Notes: generated by a model not told the origin, from the letters alone. A stretch of 64,000 nucleotides of DNA from Collimonas rhizosphaerae (GCF_038896935.1 NZ_JBANDC010000003.1:310001-374000); one strand, 5' to 3'. Positions 8,020 through 16,906 are shown, counted from the stretch's first letter. A program made the numbers and translations.

Positions 8020-8177
8020 TCGAATTCAAGATGGCCTGGTGGTTCAGGTTCTACATCCTGGGCGTCACGGCCATGTGCTTGCTGACCGGCTGCGAGCCGC
8101 AGCAGGAAAGATCGCTGTACTGGTGCAGCAAGGCGATCAGGGCCAGCTGCAACGGCAAGCGCATCAGGATCTCTTGA
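8016..8177 (+). CDS. Small lipoprotein, 53 residues
   Basis: The start at 8016 overlaps the preceding stop as ATGA, which indicates translational coupling; an in-frame ATG at 8004 is an alternative giving 57 residues. The peptide MIEFKMAWWFRFYILGVTAM leads to a lipobox, CLLTGC, then EPQQERSLYW and two further cysteines before the stop. The pattern is signal peptide II plus a mature part of about 28 residues. The function is unknown. It is the third gene of a BON, SFPASDP, lipoprotein unit. Confidence 0.6.
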   Translation: MIEFKMAWWFRFYILGVTAMCLLTGCEPQQERSLYWCSKAIRASCNGKRIRIS

Positions 8178-8302
8178 CCCGGCATCTTCCGCACAGCCTC
8201 GTCATGTACATCGCGGACATATGAATTCTTTTTGTCCACAGACACATCCATGCATTTTTTGGCGAACCCCCAAGCATCAGCAAGGGTCCGCCACCAGCCG
8301 TT

Positions 8303-8635
8303 TTAACGGGCCGGGATAACGACAACAGTTCCAGCCTCGGTGCTTCCTTTGGCGCCTGTACTTCCTCGTGCACCCGTGCTGCCGGTTGCACCGGTATAGC
8401 CGGTTGCTCCGGTATCCCCTGTCGCTCCGGTGCCTCCGGTCGCGCCGGTATCCCCGGTTGCACCGGTGCCGCCAGTGGCTCCGGCACGGCCAGGCGCACC
8501 TGTGTAGCCGGTGCTGCCGGTCGCGCCGGTGTACCCGGTCGCGCCTTGCGGCCCGGCAGGACCCGTAGGCAAGGTAAAACAACCAGCCAGTGTGAGCGTC
8601 GCCAACGCTGCGGCAAACTGTATCAAGTACTTCAT
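8303..8635 (-). CDS. Collagen-like repeat lipoprotein
   Basis: The protein has 110 residues from the ATG at 8635, which has an AAAGGAAA ribosome-binding site. MKYLIQFAAALATLTLAGC is a signal peptide with a lipobox. The mature protein is almost entirely Gly-X-Y triplets, mostly GAT, GYT, GST and GGT, from about residue 25 to 98 (for example GATGYTGATGSTGYTGAPGR). It ends GTVVVIPAR. Threonine dominates the Y position and proline is scarce, as in other bacterial collagen-like proteins, where threonine can be glycosylated. A triple-helical surface stalk is plausible. Function is unassigned. The underlying DNA is also repetitive, so length variation is likely. Confidence 0.85.
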   Translation of the reverse strand: MKYLIQFAAALATLTLAGCFTLPTGPAGPQGATGYTGATGSTGYTGAPGRAGATGGTGATGDTGATGGTGATGDTGATGYTGATGSTGARGSTGAKGSTEAGTVVVIPAR

Positions 8636-9034
8636 GATGATTTCCTTTGTTTGACTAACCAGAACTGCCCACAAGATTGCGAGCAGCCACCCAGATTTGA
8701 TCAATCTCTGGCGACAATGATGAGCGCCGGCAGATCAGGCCATCGCTACTGCACGATCGCAGCGCCGGCCGAATTGCGAACTTGGTCCGAAGACCTGCAT
8801 GCTGCCGGTGCGCTGCGATTGCAACCCAGAATATTCAGGAAAAGGCATGGGGTCTGTGCGTTTGCGTACCAAGTCGGCTTGCTGCCGGCGCACCGGATAA
8901 AGAAAATCGCAGAACTGCGATGTAGAACTCACCGCAAATGGGTTGTAATGCCGAATGAAATGGCACTGCATGGACCACTGGATATCAGACGTGTCGAATA
9001 AAGCGCTTATTTGACGGAAATATCTGACGGAAAT
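8636..9034. other. Intergenic region, no supported gene
   Basis: Open frames across this stretch on both strands show neither a ribosome-binding site nor a familiar sequence. The only structure noticed is a short duplication, TGACGGAAATA, at about 9012 and 9025, just before the tRNA terminator. Confidence 0.5.
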
Positions 9035-9063
9035 AAAAAAGCCTCCCGATTGCTCGGGAGGCT
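9035..9063 (-). terminator. Rho-independent terminator of the tRNA-Lys gene
   Basis: A perfect 10-bp stem (AGCCTCCCGA / TCGGGAGGCT) with a 4-nt loop is followed on the minus strand by a run of six T. It sits 11 bp past the tRNA 3' end. Confidence 0.9.
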
Positions 9064-9073
9064 TTGAATCTGT

Positions 9074-9149
9074 TGGTGGGGCGTGTGTGATTCGAACACA
9101 CGACCTACGGATTAAGAGTCCGCTGCTCTACCAGCTGAGCTAACGCCCC
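9074..9149 (-). tRNA. tRNA-Lys(CTT)
   Basis: On the minus strand the gene reads GGGGCGTTAGCTCAGCTGGT and onward, with an anticodon loop centred on CTT (GACTCTTAATC), a TTCGAATC T-loop and an encoded CCA end. The acceptor stem GGGGCG pairs with CGCCCC. The length is 76 nt including CCA. Its own terminator follows. Confidence 0.97.
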
Positions 9150-9263
9150 AACAGGGGACGAATTATAGCGGCTGTTTATTATTTTTGCCAGCCCTTCGTA
9201 AGAATTTCTATCAGTTTGCATATAGGCCGTTGTTTCTGCCCTCGCGCAGGCGCCGGCGGATCG

Positions 9264-9737
9264 TCACGCCGTGACCAGACCGACCCAATGCAAGGTTGAT
9301 TCGTCCACCCCAACAATGGGGTGCCTGGACGGCGGCGCGGCCTTGACGACGCCCTTGGCCGACAGGTAGACGGCCTTCTGGGCTTTTCTCAGCAGGCGCT
9401 GTTCGATGCGCCGGGTATACAAGTCGGCGTGCTCGACTATGCGTTCCAGCATCTGCGCCAATTCAGCGTCCTCGACCTGGCTTTGCGCCAGCTGGCGCCA
9501 GAAATCGCATTCGGTCCAGCGCCGGAAACGCATGTACGCCGTGCTTGAACTGCCGAACTGCTGAGGCAGATGACGCCACAAACTGTTGTTCAGGACTACC
9601 CACAGCACGCCCTCGATAAACAGGCGGTTGTTTTTTGCATTGGCGCCGGGATCGCTCTGCTTGCCGGTCAGGAGCGGCTCCAGCTTTTGCCATTGTTCAT
9701 CCCGAAGCTTCATTTCCTGCTTCTGCACTTGACTCAT
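9264..9737 (-). CDS. IS5-type transposase OrfA-like protein, solitary (remnant or domesticated)
   Basis: The protein has 157 residues. About residues 10-95 match the N-terminal DUF4096 part of IS5/IS1182-type transposases: LRDEQWQKLEPLLTGKQ, NRLFIEGVLWVVLNNSLWRHLP and YMRFRRWTECDFW. The DDE catalytic domain is absent. The last 60 residues (AVYLSAKGVVKAAP, HPIVGVDESTLHW) do not look like it. No second ORF, terminal inverted repeats or target duplications are visible. A good GGAGG ribosome-binding site precedes the start. An intact frame without a partner could mean recent truncation or reuse as a DNA-binding protein. Confidence 0.75.
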   Translation of the reverse strand: MSQVQKQEMKLRDEQWQKLEPLLTGKQSDPGANAKNNRLFIEGVLWVVLNNSLWRHLPQQFGSSSTAYMRFRRWTECDFWRQLAQSQVEDAELAQMLERIVEHADLYTRRIEQRLLRKAQKAVYLSAKGVVKAAPPSRHPIVGVDESTLHWVGLVTA

Positions 9738-9892
9738 CGTGACGGCCTCCAGAAAGAATGTCGTTGCACTACCCGCTTCAGTTGCTCATGGCAATGAACC
9801 GAGGTACTGGCTTGACATTCTAGCCACGGGGTTCGTCAGAAAATATAAGAAATGTCTGAAATTGAAAGGCCATGTTCGCCCCTCAAGCCGCC

Positions 9893-10516
9893 TTAAAGCG
9901 GATCCGGCCAGGCGCGCATCGCTTGTGCGCCTATCGCCAGCAGTTTCTCGCGGCCGGCGTTGTCGCGCGCCTGGGTCGACATGCCATGGATGACAGTCAC
10001 GAAAAAACTCGCCAGCGCCGCCGTATCGGTATCGGCGGCCAGTTCACCCTCGCGCACGCCGCGGTCCAGGCGATCCTTGATGCCGGCCTCCATCTGTCCG
10101 CGATAATCCGCCAGCACTTCCTGCACATGCGAAGAGGCGGCGGTGCAATTGGTGGCTGAAGTAACGACCATGCAGCCGGGCGGCTGGTTGGGGTCGGTCT
10201 GCGAGATGGCGATGACCTCGAGATAACTGCGGATGCTTTCTTTCGCCGTCAGCGGCTCGGCCACGATCGACTCGAAAAAACATGGTTTTTTCGCCAGGTA
10301 ATATTCCACCGCTTCCAGGAACAGGCGTTCCTTGTCGCCGAATGCCGTATACAGGCTGGGCGGCGTGATTCCCATGGCGCCGGTCAGGTCATTGAGCGAA
10401 GTCGCCTCATAGCCGTAACGCCAGAAAACCAGCATCGCGCGCTCCAGCGCAAGTTCCCTATCGAACGATAAAGGACGGCCGGCCTTCTTGCGCGGCTTGT
10501 CTTGTGTCATTTCCAT
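9893..10516 (-). CDS. TetR/AcrR family repressor, probable regulator of the adjacent RND pump
   Basis: The protein has 207 residues. The TetR HTH lies at about residues 20-66 (LERAMLVFWRYGYEATSLND, then ITPPSLYTAFGDKERLF). The ligand-binding part contains the TetR_C feature PGCMVVTSATN. It is transcribed away from the efflux operon starting at 10937. The two near-identical 15-bp sites at 10516-10530 and 10580-10594 flank a forward promoter, the usual arrangement for a local repressor of MexEF- or BpeEF-like pumps. The first site overlaps its own start codon, so autoregulation is likely. Inducers are unknown. Confidence 0.9.
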   Translation of the reverse strand: MEMTQDKPRKKAGRPLSFDRELALERAMLVFWRYGYEATSLNDLTGAMGITPPSLYTAFGDKERLFLEAVEYYLAKKPCFFESIVAEPLTAKESIRSYLEVIAISQTDPNQPPGCMVVTSATNCTAASSHVQEVLADYRGQMEAGIKDRLDRGVREGELAADTDTAALASFFVTVIHGMSTQARDNAGREKLLAIGAQAMRAWPDPL

Positions 10517-10530
10517 AGTGATCGATATTA
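10516..10530. promoter_or_regulatory. Candidate TetR operator, copy 1
   Basis: TAGTGATCGATATTA overlaps the start codon of the TetR gene. It matches the second copy at 10580-10594 at 14 of 15 positions, and the core is an imperfect palindrome around GATC. Confidence 0.6.
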
Positions 10531-10536
10531 AACTAC

Positions 10537-10565
10537 TTGACAGCGTAAAACAACCCCGCTAGAGT
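10537..10565 (+). promoter_or_regulatory. Sigma-70 promoter for the RND efflux operon
   Basis: The promoter has TTGACA at 10537-10542, a 17-bp spacer and TAGAGT at 10560-10565. The -35 is perfect and the -10 matches four of six consensus bases. It lies between the two TetR-site copies. The first gene starts about 360 bp downstream at 10937, leaving a long untranslated leader with no supported gene. Confidence 0.6.
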
Positions 10566-10579
10566 CGAACCCTAAATCG

Positions 10580-10594
10580 TAGTGATCGCTATTA
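10580..10594. promoter_or_regulatory. Candidate TetR operator, copy 2
   Basis: TAGTGATCGCTATTA lies 64 bp from copy 1 and just downstream of the -10 element, a position where a bound repressor would block initiation. Confidence 0.6.
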
Positions 10595-10595
10595 A

Positions 10596-10936
10596 ATAGA
10601 AATCCTGAAGACGCCGGATGTGGCCAAATGGAAACTTCAGTGTCTCACAGAATGAAATTTGATGTTTTCCGAGCGTGTTTTTTTGCTTTCAGATAAGGGA
10701 AAAACCAGCACATCTGGAGGATCAGACAAGAAGCGTCCAGTAAGCGGCTATCGGCTGGCAGGCAGTCAGTCATATATTGCTAATCATGATTTGAAGCAAT
10801 CCGAGCCACTCAAGAACGCCATTGTCGGTCGCCAGACCAAGCTGAAATCTCACCCGGACGGCCTTGCGCTCAAGCGATTGTTTCCGATTACGCAGTTATC
10901 CATTTCCGTTTCCACACATATACCCAGGGGTCTCAC
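10596..10936. other. Long 5' leader of the efflux operon, no supported gene
   Basis: An open frame runs from 10659 into the membrane-fusion gene in another frame, but it has no recognisable sequence. The stretch is less GC-rich than its neighbours. It may contain a second promoter nearer the gene. Confidence 0.45.
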
Positions 10937-12148
10937 ATGCAAACTTCGACACCATTATTTTCTCGCAAAGCCATTGCGATTGCGGTTGGCATCCTCGTCC
11001 TCGCCGCCGCCGGCACCTTCACCCTGACCAGCCGCCAGGCCAAGGCGGTCGCCGCACCGCCTCCTGCAGCATCGGTCTCGGTCGCCGCCGCCCTGGAAAA
11101 ATCGGTTACCGAATGGGATGATTTTTCGGGCCGCGTGGAAGCCATCGAACGGGTTGAAATCCGCCCGCGCGTATCGGGCACCATCGATGCCGTGCATTTC
11201 CAGGAAGGCCAGCTGGTCAAGAAAGGCGACCTGCTGTTCACCATCGATCCCCGCCCTTATCAAGCTGAACTGGCGCGCGCGGTGGCAACCCAGGCCGGCG
11301 CCCAGGCCGGGCTGGCGCTGGCAAAAACCGAGCTGGCCCGCACCGGCCGCCTGATTGAAGAACATGCGGTAGCCCAGCGCGAGCTGGACCAGCGCAACAA
11401 CGCCTTGCTGGAAGCCGACGCCAGCCTCAAGGCGGCGGACGCAGCAGTGCAGACCGCGCGCCTGAACCTGCAATACACATCGATTGCGGCACCGGTCAGC
11501 GGCCGCGTGTCGCGCGCCGAGATCACGGTGGGCAACCTGGTCGGCGCCGGCGTTGCTTCGCCGGCATTGACTACCGTGGTATCGGTGTCGCCGGTGTACG
11601 TCAGCTTCGAGGTGGATGAGCAAACCTATATCCGCTACGCCGCCAACGGCGCTGTCGGCAATTCGGGCGTAAGCCGCTTGCCGGTTTCCATCGGCCTGGC
11701 GAGCGAAGAAGGTTATCCGCACCAGGGCCAGATCAAGGCTTTCGACAACCGGCTTGACACCGCCTCCGGCACCATGCGCGTGCGCGCCGTGTTCGACAAC
11801 CAGAACGGCGCCCTCACCCCCGGCATGTACGCCCGGGTGCGCACCGGCGGCTCGGCGGCGGAAACCGCGGTGCTGATCGACGACAGGGCTGTCGGCAACG
11901 ACCAGGACAAGAAATTCGTCATGGTGCTGGGCGCCGACAACAAGGTCACCTATCGCGCGGTCAAGCTCGGCCCTATCGTCGACGGCTTGCGCGTGGTCCG
12001 TTCCGGCCTCAAGAAAGATGAACGGATCGTCGTCAACGGCTTGCAACGGATACGCCCGAATGACCTGGTCACGCCGGTCACGGTAACCATGGATGGAGAA
12101 AACAGCTCTCCCGCCAAGGCTGCGGTGACGGTGGCCAGCGCTAAATAA
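10937..12148 (+). CDS. RND efflux pump periplasmic adaptor (membrane fusion protein)
   Basis: The protein has 403 residues. An N-terminal signal or anchor segment (about 12-30) is followed by an HlyD/AcrA layout. The lipoyl halves are GRVEAIERVEIRPRVSGTID (about 65-84) and LQYTSIAAPVSGRVSRAEIT (about 179-198). They enclose an Ala-rich alpha-hairpin, with beta-barrel and membrane-proximal domains after it. No lipobox is visible. It bridges the inner-membrane pump and outer-membrane channel encoded next. The best overall resemblance is to MexE/BpeE-type adaptors. It is the first gene of a three-gene operon under the divergent TetR gene. Confidence 0.93.
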   Translation: MQTSTPLFSRKAIAIAVGILVLAAAGTFTLTSRQAKAVAAPPPAASVSVAAALEKSVTEWDDFSGRVEAIERVEIRPRVSGTIDAVHFQEGQLVKKGDLLFTIDPRPYQAELARAVATQAGAQAGLALAKTELARTGRLIEEHAVAQRELDQRNNALLEADASLKAADAAVQTARLNLQYTSIAAPVSGRVSRAEITVGNLVGAGVASPALTTVVSVSPVYVSFEVDEQTYIRYAANGAVGNSGVSRLPVSIGLASEEGYPHQGQIKAFDNRLDTASGTMRVRAVFDNQNGALTPGMYARVRTGGSAAETAVLIDDRAVGNDQDKKFVMVLGADNKVTYRAVKLGPIVDGLRVVRSGLKKDERIVVNGLQRIRPNDLVTPVTVTMDGENSSPAKAAVTVASAK

Positions 12149-12221
12149 CAAAGGCGATGACGATCCTCACGGTTGCATCAACACCAGCATCAACGCCAAA
12201 TACCCAGCAGAGCCCAACACC

Positions 12222-15200
12222 ATGAATATTTCAAAATTCTTTATCGACCGCCCGATCTTTGCGGGCGTGTTATCTGCGATCATCCTGATCGGCGGCCTGA
12301 TTTCCATGCTCAGCCTGCCGATTTCCGAATATCCGGAAGTGATTCCGCCGTCGGTCATCGTCAAGGCGCAGTATCCGGGTGCCAATCCGCAAACCATCGC
12401 CGAAACCGTGGCGACGCCGATCGAGGAACAGATCAACGGCGTCGAAGACATGCTGTACATGTCTTCGCAAGCCACGTCGGACGGCTTGATGACCCTGACC
12501 ATCACCTTCAAGCTGGGCACTTCGCCGGACCAGGCCCAGCAGCTGGTGCAGAACCGCGTCAACCAGGCCTTGCCGCGCTTGCCGGACGTAGTCCAGCGGC
12601 TGGGCGTGACCACGGTCAAGAGTTCGCCCAACCTGACCATGGTGGTGCACTTGCTGTCGCCTAACGACCGCTACGACATGGCCTACCTGCGCAACTACGC
12701 CGTGCTGAACGTCAAGGACCGCCTGGCGCGCCTGCCTGGCATCGGTTCGGTGCAGCTGTTCGGTTCCGGCGACTATTCGATGCGGGTCTGGCTCGATCCG
12801 CGCAAGGTGGCCGAACGCGGCCTGGCCGCTTCCGATGTGGTCAACGCCATCCGCCAGCAAAACGTCAACGTCGCCGCCGGCGTGATCGGCGCTTCGCCGT
12901 CGGTCCCAGGCGTCAACTACCAGATCTCGGTGAATGCCCGCGGCCGCCTGGCCAATGAAGAAGAATTCGGCAACATCGTGATCCGCACCTCGCCCGATGG
13001 CGTCGTCACTTACCTGAAAGACGTGGCCCGGATCGAACTCGGCGCCAGCGAATATGCGCTGCGCTCGCTGCTCGACAACAAACAGGCGGTAGCAATCCCG
13101 ATCTTCCAGGCGCCCGGCTCCAACGCGCTGGAAATTTCCGACAACGTCCGCCGCACCATGGCCGAGCTGAAGCAGGACATGCCGGAAGGCGTCGACTACA
13201 AGATCGTCTATGACCCGACCCAGTTCGTCCGCTCCTCCATCGAGGCGGTGGTCCATACCCTGCTGGAAGCGATCCTGCTGGTGGTGATCGTGGTGATCAT
13301 CTTCCTGCAAACCTGGCGCGCTTCGATCATTCCCTTGCTGGCGGTGCCGGTATCGGTGATCGGCACCTTTGCGGTGATGATGGGTCTCGGTTTTTCGATC
13401 AACGCCTTGAGCCTGTTCGGGCTGGTGCTGGCGATCGGGATCGTGGTCGATGACGCCATCGTGGTGGTGGAGAACGTCGAACGCAACATCGAGAACGGCC
13501 TGTCTGCCAAGGAAGCCACCTACAAGGCCATGCGCGAAGTGTCCGGGCCGATCATTGCGATCGCCCTGACCCTGTGCGCGGTGTTCATCCCGCTGGCTTT
13601 CGTCAGCGGCCTGACCGGCCAGTTCTTCAAGCAGTTCGCCCTGACCATCGCGATTTCCACCGTGATCTCGGCATTCAATTCGCTGACCTTGTCGCCAGCG
13701 CTGGCAGCTTTGCTGCTGAAGGGCCACGGCGCCAAGAAGGACGCTTTCCAGCGCCTGATCGACCGTTTCTTCGGCGGCTTTTTTACTGTGTTCAACCGGG
13801 TCTTCCATCGCGCCTCCGACTCTTACAGCGGCGGCGTGACCGGCATCCTGAAACGCAAAAGCGCGGCGCTGGCGGTGTATGCAGTGCTGATCGGCATCAC
13901 CGTGCTGCTGTTCCATACCGTGCCGAACGGCTTTATCCCGGCCCAGGACAAACAGTACCTGGTAGGTTTTGCGCAGTTGCCTGACGCTTCGTCGCTGGAC
14001 CGCACCGAAGACGTGATGCGCAAGATGTCGGAAATCGCGCTGAAGCAGCCTGGCGTGGAATCGGCCGTGGCCTTCCCTGGCCTGTCGATCAACGGCTTCG
14101 TCAACAGCCCTAACTCCGGCATCGTGTTCACCACGCTCAAGCCGTTTAGCGAGCGCCGCGGCGCCGACCAGAGCGGCATCGCGATCGCGCAGCAGCTGAA
14201 CCAGAAATTCGCCGCGATCCAGGGCGCATTCATTGCCGTGTTCCCGCCGCCGCCTGTGCAAGGGCTGGGCACCATCGGCGGTTTCAAGCTGCAGATCGAA
14301 GACCGCGCCGCGCTGGGCAACCAGGCCTTGAACGACGGCTTGCAAGCTTTCATGGCGAAAGCGCAGAAGGCGCCGGAACTGGCGGGCATGTTCTCCAGCT
14401 TCCAGATCAACGTGCCGCAGCTGTACGCCGACGTCGACCGTGTCCGCGCCCAGCAGCTGGGCGTATCGATCCCCGCTGTGTTCGACACCTTGCAGATCTA
14501 TCTCGGCTCGCTCTACGTGAACGATTTCAACAAGTTCGGCCGCACCTTCCAGGTACGGGTCCAGGCCGATGCGCCGTTCCGCGCCCATGCCGAAGACATC
14601 GGCTTGCTGAAAGCGCGCAACGACCGCGGCGAGATGGTGCCGCTGTCGTCCCTGCTGAAGATGACGCAAAGCTACGGCCCCGACCAGGCGATACGCTATA
14701 ACGCCTTCCCGTCGGCCGACGTCAACGGCGGTCCGGCGCCCGGCTACAGCACAGGCCAGGCCCAGGCCGCGGTCGAACGCATCGCAGCCGAAACCCTGCC
14801 GCGCGGCATCAGCTACGAATGGACCGAAATCACTTACCAGGACAAGATCGCCGGCGACACGCTGTTCATCATCCTGCCGCTGTCGATCCTGCTGGTGTTC
14901 TTCGTGCTGGCGGCGCAATACGAGAGCCTGACTTTGCCGCTGGCGGTGCTGCTGATCGTGCCCATGGGTATCCTGTCGGCGATCTTCGGCGTCTGGCTGA
15001 CCCGCGGCGACGACAACATCTTTACCCAGATCAGCCTGATCGTGCTGGTGGGGCTGGCGTGCAAGAACGCGATCCTGATCGTGGAGTTTGCGCATGAGCT
15101 GGAATTGCAGGGACGTTCCATCTACGCCGCCGCGATCGAAGCCGCCCACCTGCGCCTGCGCCCTATCCTGATGACCTCCATCGCCTTCATCGCCGGCGTC

Positions 15201-15455
15201 ATCCCGCTGATCCTGTCGACCGGCGCGGGCGCTGAAATGCGCCATGCAATGGGGGTTGCGGTGTTCTCCGGCATGATCGGCGTGACCGCATTCGGGCTGT
15301 TCCTGACGCCGATCTTTTATGTACTGCTGCGCACCCTGGCATCGCGCTTTACCAGCGCCAAGCCGGAAGCAGAACAGCATGCGGGCCCCGCACCGACCAG
15401 CCATGGTCCGGCGGCGCCAGCGCTTGCCACTGTGGCGCACATCGAAGGAATCTGA
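12222..15455 (+). CDS. RND multidrug efflux permease (HAE-1, MexF/BpeF-like)
   Basis: The protein has 1077 residues, slightly longer than AcrB, and begins MNISKFFIDRPIFAGVLSAI, the family N-terminus. The essential proton-relay aspartates appear in GIVVDDAIVVVENVERN (about residues 405-421). The two large periplasmic loops and 12 transmembrane helices are in the usual order. The C-terminus is Pro/Ala-rich. It is a proton-driven exporter of drugs and other amphiphiles. The substrate range cannot be read from sequence; MexF relatives export chloramphenicol, quinolones and trimethoprim. Confidence 0.95.
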   Translation: MNISKFFIDRPIFAGVLSAIILIGGLISMLSLPISEYPEVIPPSVIVKAQYPGANPQTIAETVATPIEEQINGVEDMLYMSSQATSDGLMTLTITFKLGTSPDQAQQLVQNRVNQALPRLPDVVQRLGVTTVKSSPNLTMVVHLLSPNDRYDMAYLRNYAVLNVKDRLARLPGIGSVQLFGSGDYSMRVWLDPRKVAERGLAASDVVNAIRQQNVNVAAGVIGASPSVPGVNYQISVNARGRLANEEEFGNIVIRTSPDGVVTYLKDVARIELGASEYALRSLLDNKQAVAIPIFQAPGSNALEISDNVRRTMAELKQDMPEGVDYKIVYDPTQFVRSSIEAVVHTLLEAILLVVIVVIIFLQTWRASIIPLLAVPVSVIGTFAVMMGLGFSINALSLFGLVLAIGIVVDDAIVVVENVERNIENGLSAKEATYKAMREVSGPIIAIALTLCAVFIPLAFVSGLTGQFFKQFALTIAISTVISAFNSLTLSPALAALLLKGHGAKKDAFQRLIDRFFGGFFTVFNRVFHRASDSYSGGVTGILKRKSAALAVYAVLIGITVLLFHTVPNGFIPAQDKQYLVGFAQLPDASSLDRTEDVMRKMSEIALKQPGVESAVAFPGLSINGFVNSPNSGIVFTTLKPFSERRGADQSGIAIAQQLNQKFAAIQGAFIAVFPPPPVQGLGTIGGFKLQIEDRAALGNQALNDGLQAFMAKAQKAPELAGMFSSFQINVPQLYADVDRVRAQQLGVSIPAVFDTLQIYLGSLYVNDFNKFGRTFQVRVQADAPFRAHAEDIGLLKARNDRGEMVPLSSLLKMTQSYGPDQAIRYNAFPSADVNGGPAPGYSTGQAQAAVERIAAETLPRGISYEWTEITYQDKIAGDTLFIILPLSILLVFFVLAAQYESLTLPLAVLLIVPMGILSAIFGVWLTRGDDNIFTQISLIVLVGLACKNAILIVEFAHELELQGRSIYAAAIEAAHLRLRPILMTSIAFIAGVIPLILSTGAGAEMRHAMGVAVFSGMIGVTAFGLFLTPIFYVLLRTLASRFTSAKPEAEQHAGPAPTSHGPAAPALATVAHIEGI

Positions 15456-15457
15456 AT

Positions 15458-16897
15458 ATGAAAACTTTCAATCTCAAACTCAGCACGCTGGTAGCCGCAC
15501 TGGTGCTGGCCGGCTGCTCCACCACCAAGCCGCCGGAACAGGTCGCGGTCGACCTGCCCGGCCAGTACCGCGAAGCGGCGACGCTGGACGGCGAATGGCA
15601 AGTCGCCCAGCCGGCCGACGGCGCTGACCGCGGCGCCTGGTGGTCGGTGTTCGGCGATGCCGAGCTCAGCAAGCTGATTACCGACGCCACCGCATCCAGC
15701 CCGACCCTGGTGATGGCCATGGCGCGCGTCAAGGATGCACGCGCCACCGCCGGCCTGGCCGACGCCGATCGCGCCTTCCAGCTCGGCGCAGGTTTCGGCC
15801 CGACCCGCCAGGGCGACGCCACCGGCGCTTCGACGCAGTGGCGCGCGCAGCTGAATGCATCTTATGAAGTCGACCTGTTCGGCCGGCTGTCGGACAGCAG
15901 CCGCGCCGCCCGGCTTGATGCGGAAGGACAGGAAGCGGCCTATCGCTCGGTGCTGCTGGCTTTGCAGGCCGACGTCGCCCAGCAGTATTTTGCGATCCGT
16001 TCGCTCGACTCGGAACTCGACGTGCTGCAGCAAACCGTCAAGCTGCGCCAGGAAAACCTGCGCCTGGTGCAGCATCGCTACGATGCCGGCGACACCAGCG
16101 AGCTCGATGTGGCGCAAGCCAATACCGAACTGTCGGTGACCCAGGCCGAGCAGGAAGGCGTCAGCCGCAGCCGCGCCCAGCGCGACCATGCGCTGGCGAT
16201 CCTGCTTGGCAAGGCGCCGGCGCAGTTCACGCTGGCGCCTGAACCGCTGCAGCCGGTGACGGTCGCGGTGCCGCCCGGCCTGCCTTCCGACCTGCTGCAG
16301 CGCCGGCCCGACATCGCCCAGGCGCAGCGCCAGCTGGCTGCCGCCAGCGCCCGCATCGGCGTCGCCAAGGCAGCATTCTTTCCGAGCCTGGTGCTGACCG
16401 CATCCGGCGGCTACGGCTCGGATGCGCTGCACAACCTGTTCCAGTGGTCGAGCCGCAGCTGGCTGCTGGGGCCGCTGGTCGGCACCATGCTCAACTTGCC
16501 TTTGCTGGACGGCGGCCGCAACAAGGCCAACCTGGCGCGCGCCGACGCCAGTTATGAATCGGTGGTGGCCAACTACCGGCAGCAGGTGCTGGTCGGCTTC
16601 CAGGATGTGGAAGACAACCTGAGCGCCCTGCGCACCCTGGATAACCAGATCCGCTTCCAGGAAGATGCGGTGAAGTCGGCGCAGCTCGCCGCCCGCCTCG
16701 CCGATTCACGCTATCGGAACGGTTCTACCAGCTACTTTGAAGTGATCGATGCGCAACGTTCGAGCCTCTCCGCACAGCGTGCGAAAAGCCAGAGCGTGGG
16801 CCAGCGGGCAGTCGCTTCGGTCGGCCTGATCCGGGCGCTGGGCGGCGGCTGGGAACCGGCCGCGGCCGGCAACAGCGCCTTGGCATTGGCCAGGTAG
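15458..16897 (+). CDS. Outer-membrane efflux channel lipoprotein (NodT/OprM family)
   Basis: The protein has 479 residues. MKTFNLKLSTLVAALVLAGC gives a lipobox with Cys20. Two OEP repeats follow (about 60-255 and 275-465), including WWSVFGDAELSKLI, YEVDLFGRLSDSSRAA and LLQRRPDIAQAQRQLAAASA. The gene starts 2 bp after the permease stop, so the three pump parts are translationally linked. It forms the trimeric exit duct across the outer membrane. Confidence 0.94.
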   Translation: MKTFNLKLSTLVAALVLAGCSTTKPPEQVAVDLPGQYREAATLDGEWQVAQPADGADRGAWWSVFGDAELSKLITDATASSPTLVMAMARVKDARATAGLADADRAFQLGAGFGPTRQGDATGASTQWRAQLNASYEVDLFGRLSDSSRAARLDAEGQEAAYRSVLLALQADVAQQYFAIRSLDSELDVLQQTVKLRQENLRLVQHRYDAGDTSELDVAQANTELSVTQAEQEGVSRSRAQRDHALAILLGKAPAQFTLAPEPLQPVTVAVPPGLPSDLLQRRPDIAQAQRQLAAASARIGVAKAAFFPSLVLTASGGYGSDALHNLFQWSSRSWLLGPLVGTMLNLPLLDGGRNKANLARADASYESVVANYRQQVLVGFQDVEDNLSALRTLDNQIRFQEDAVKSAQLAARLADSRYRNGSTSYFEVIDAQRSSLSAQRAKSQSVGQRAVASVGLIRALGGGWEPAAAGNSALALAR

Positions 16898-16906
16898 CAA
16901 AGAAAA

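Noticed and set aside
9074..9860. Integrated genomic island at tRNA-Lys
   Set aside because: No integrase gene and no repeated tRNA 3' end was found nearby; only a solitary OrfA-like gene follows.
10659..11027. 122-codon frame in the efflux leader
   Set aside because: It overlaps the adaptor gene in another frame, lacks a ribosome-binding site and shows no family resemblance.
12270..15440. 1056-codon minus-strand open frame opposite the RND permease
   Set aside because: Histidine/arginine/aspartate-rich antisense shadow; the plus strand encodes an unmistakable RND transporter.
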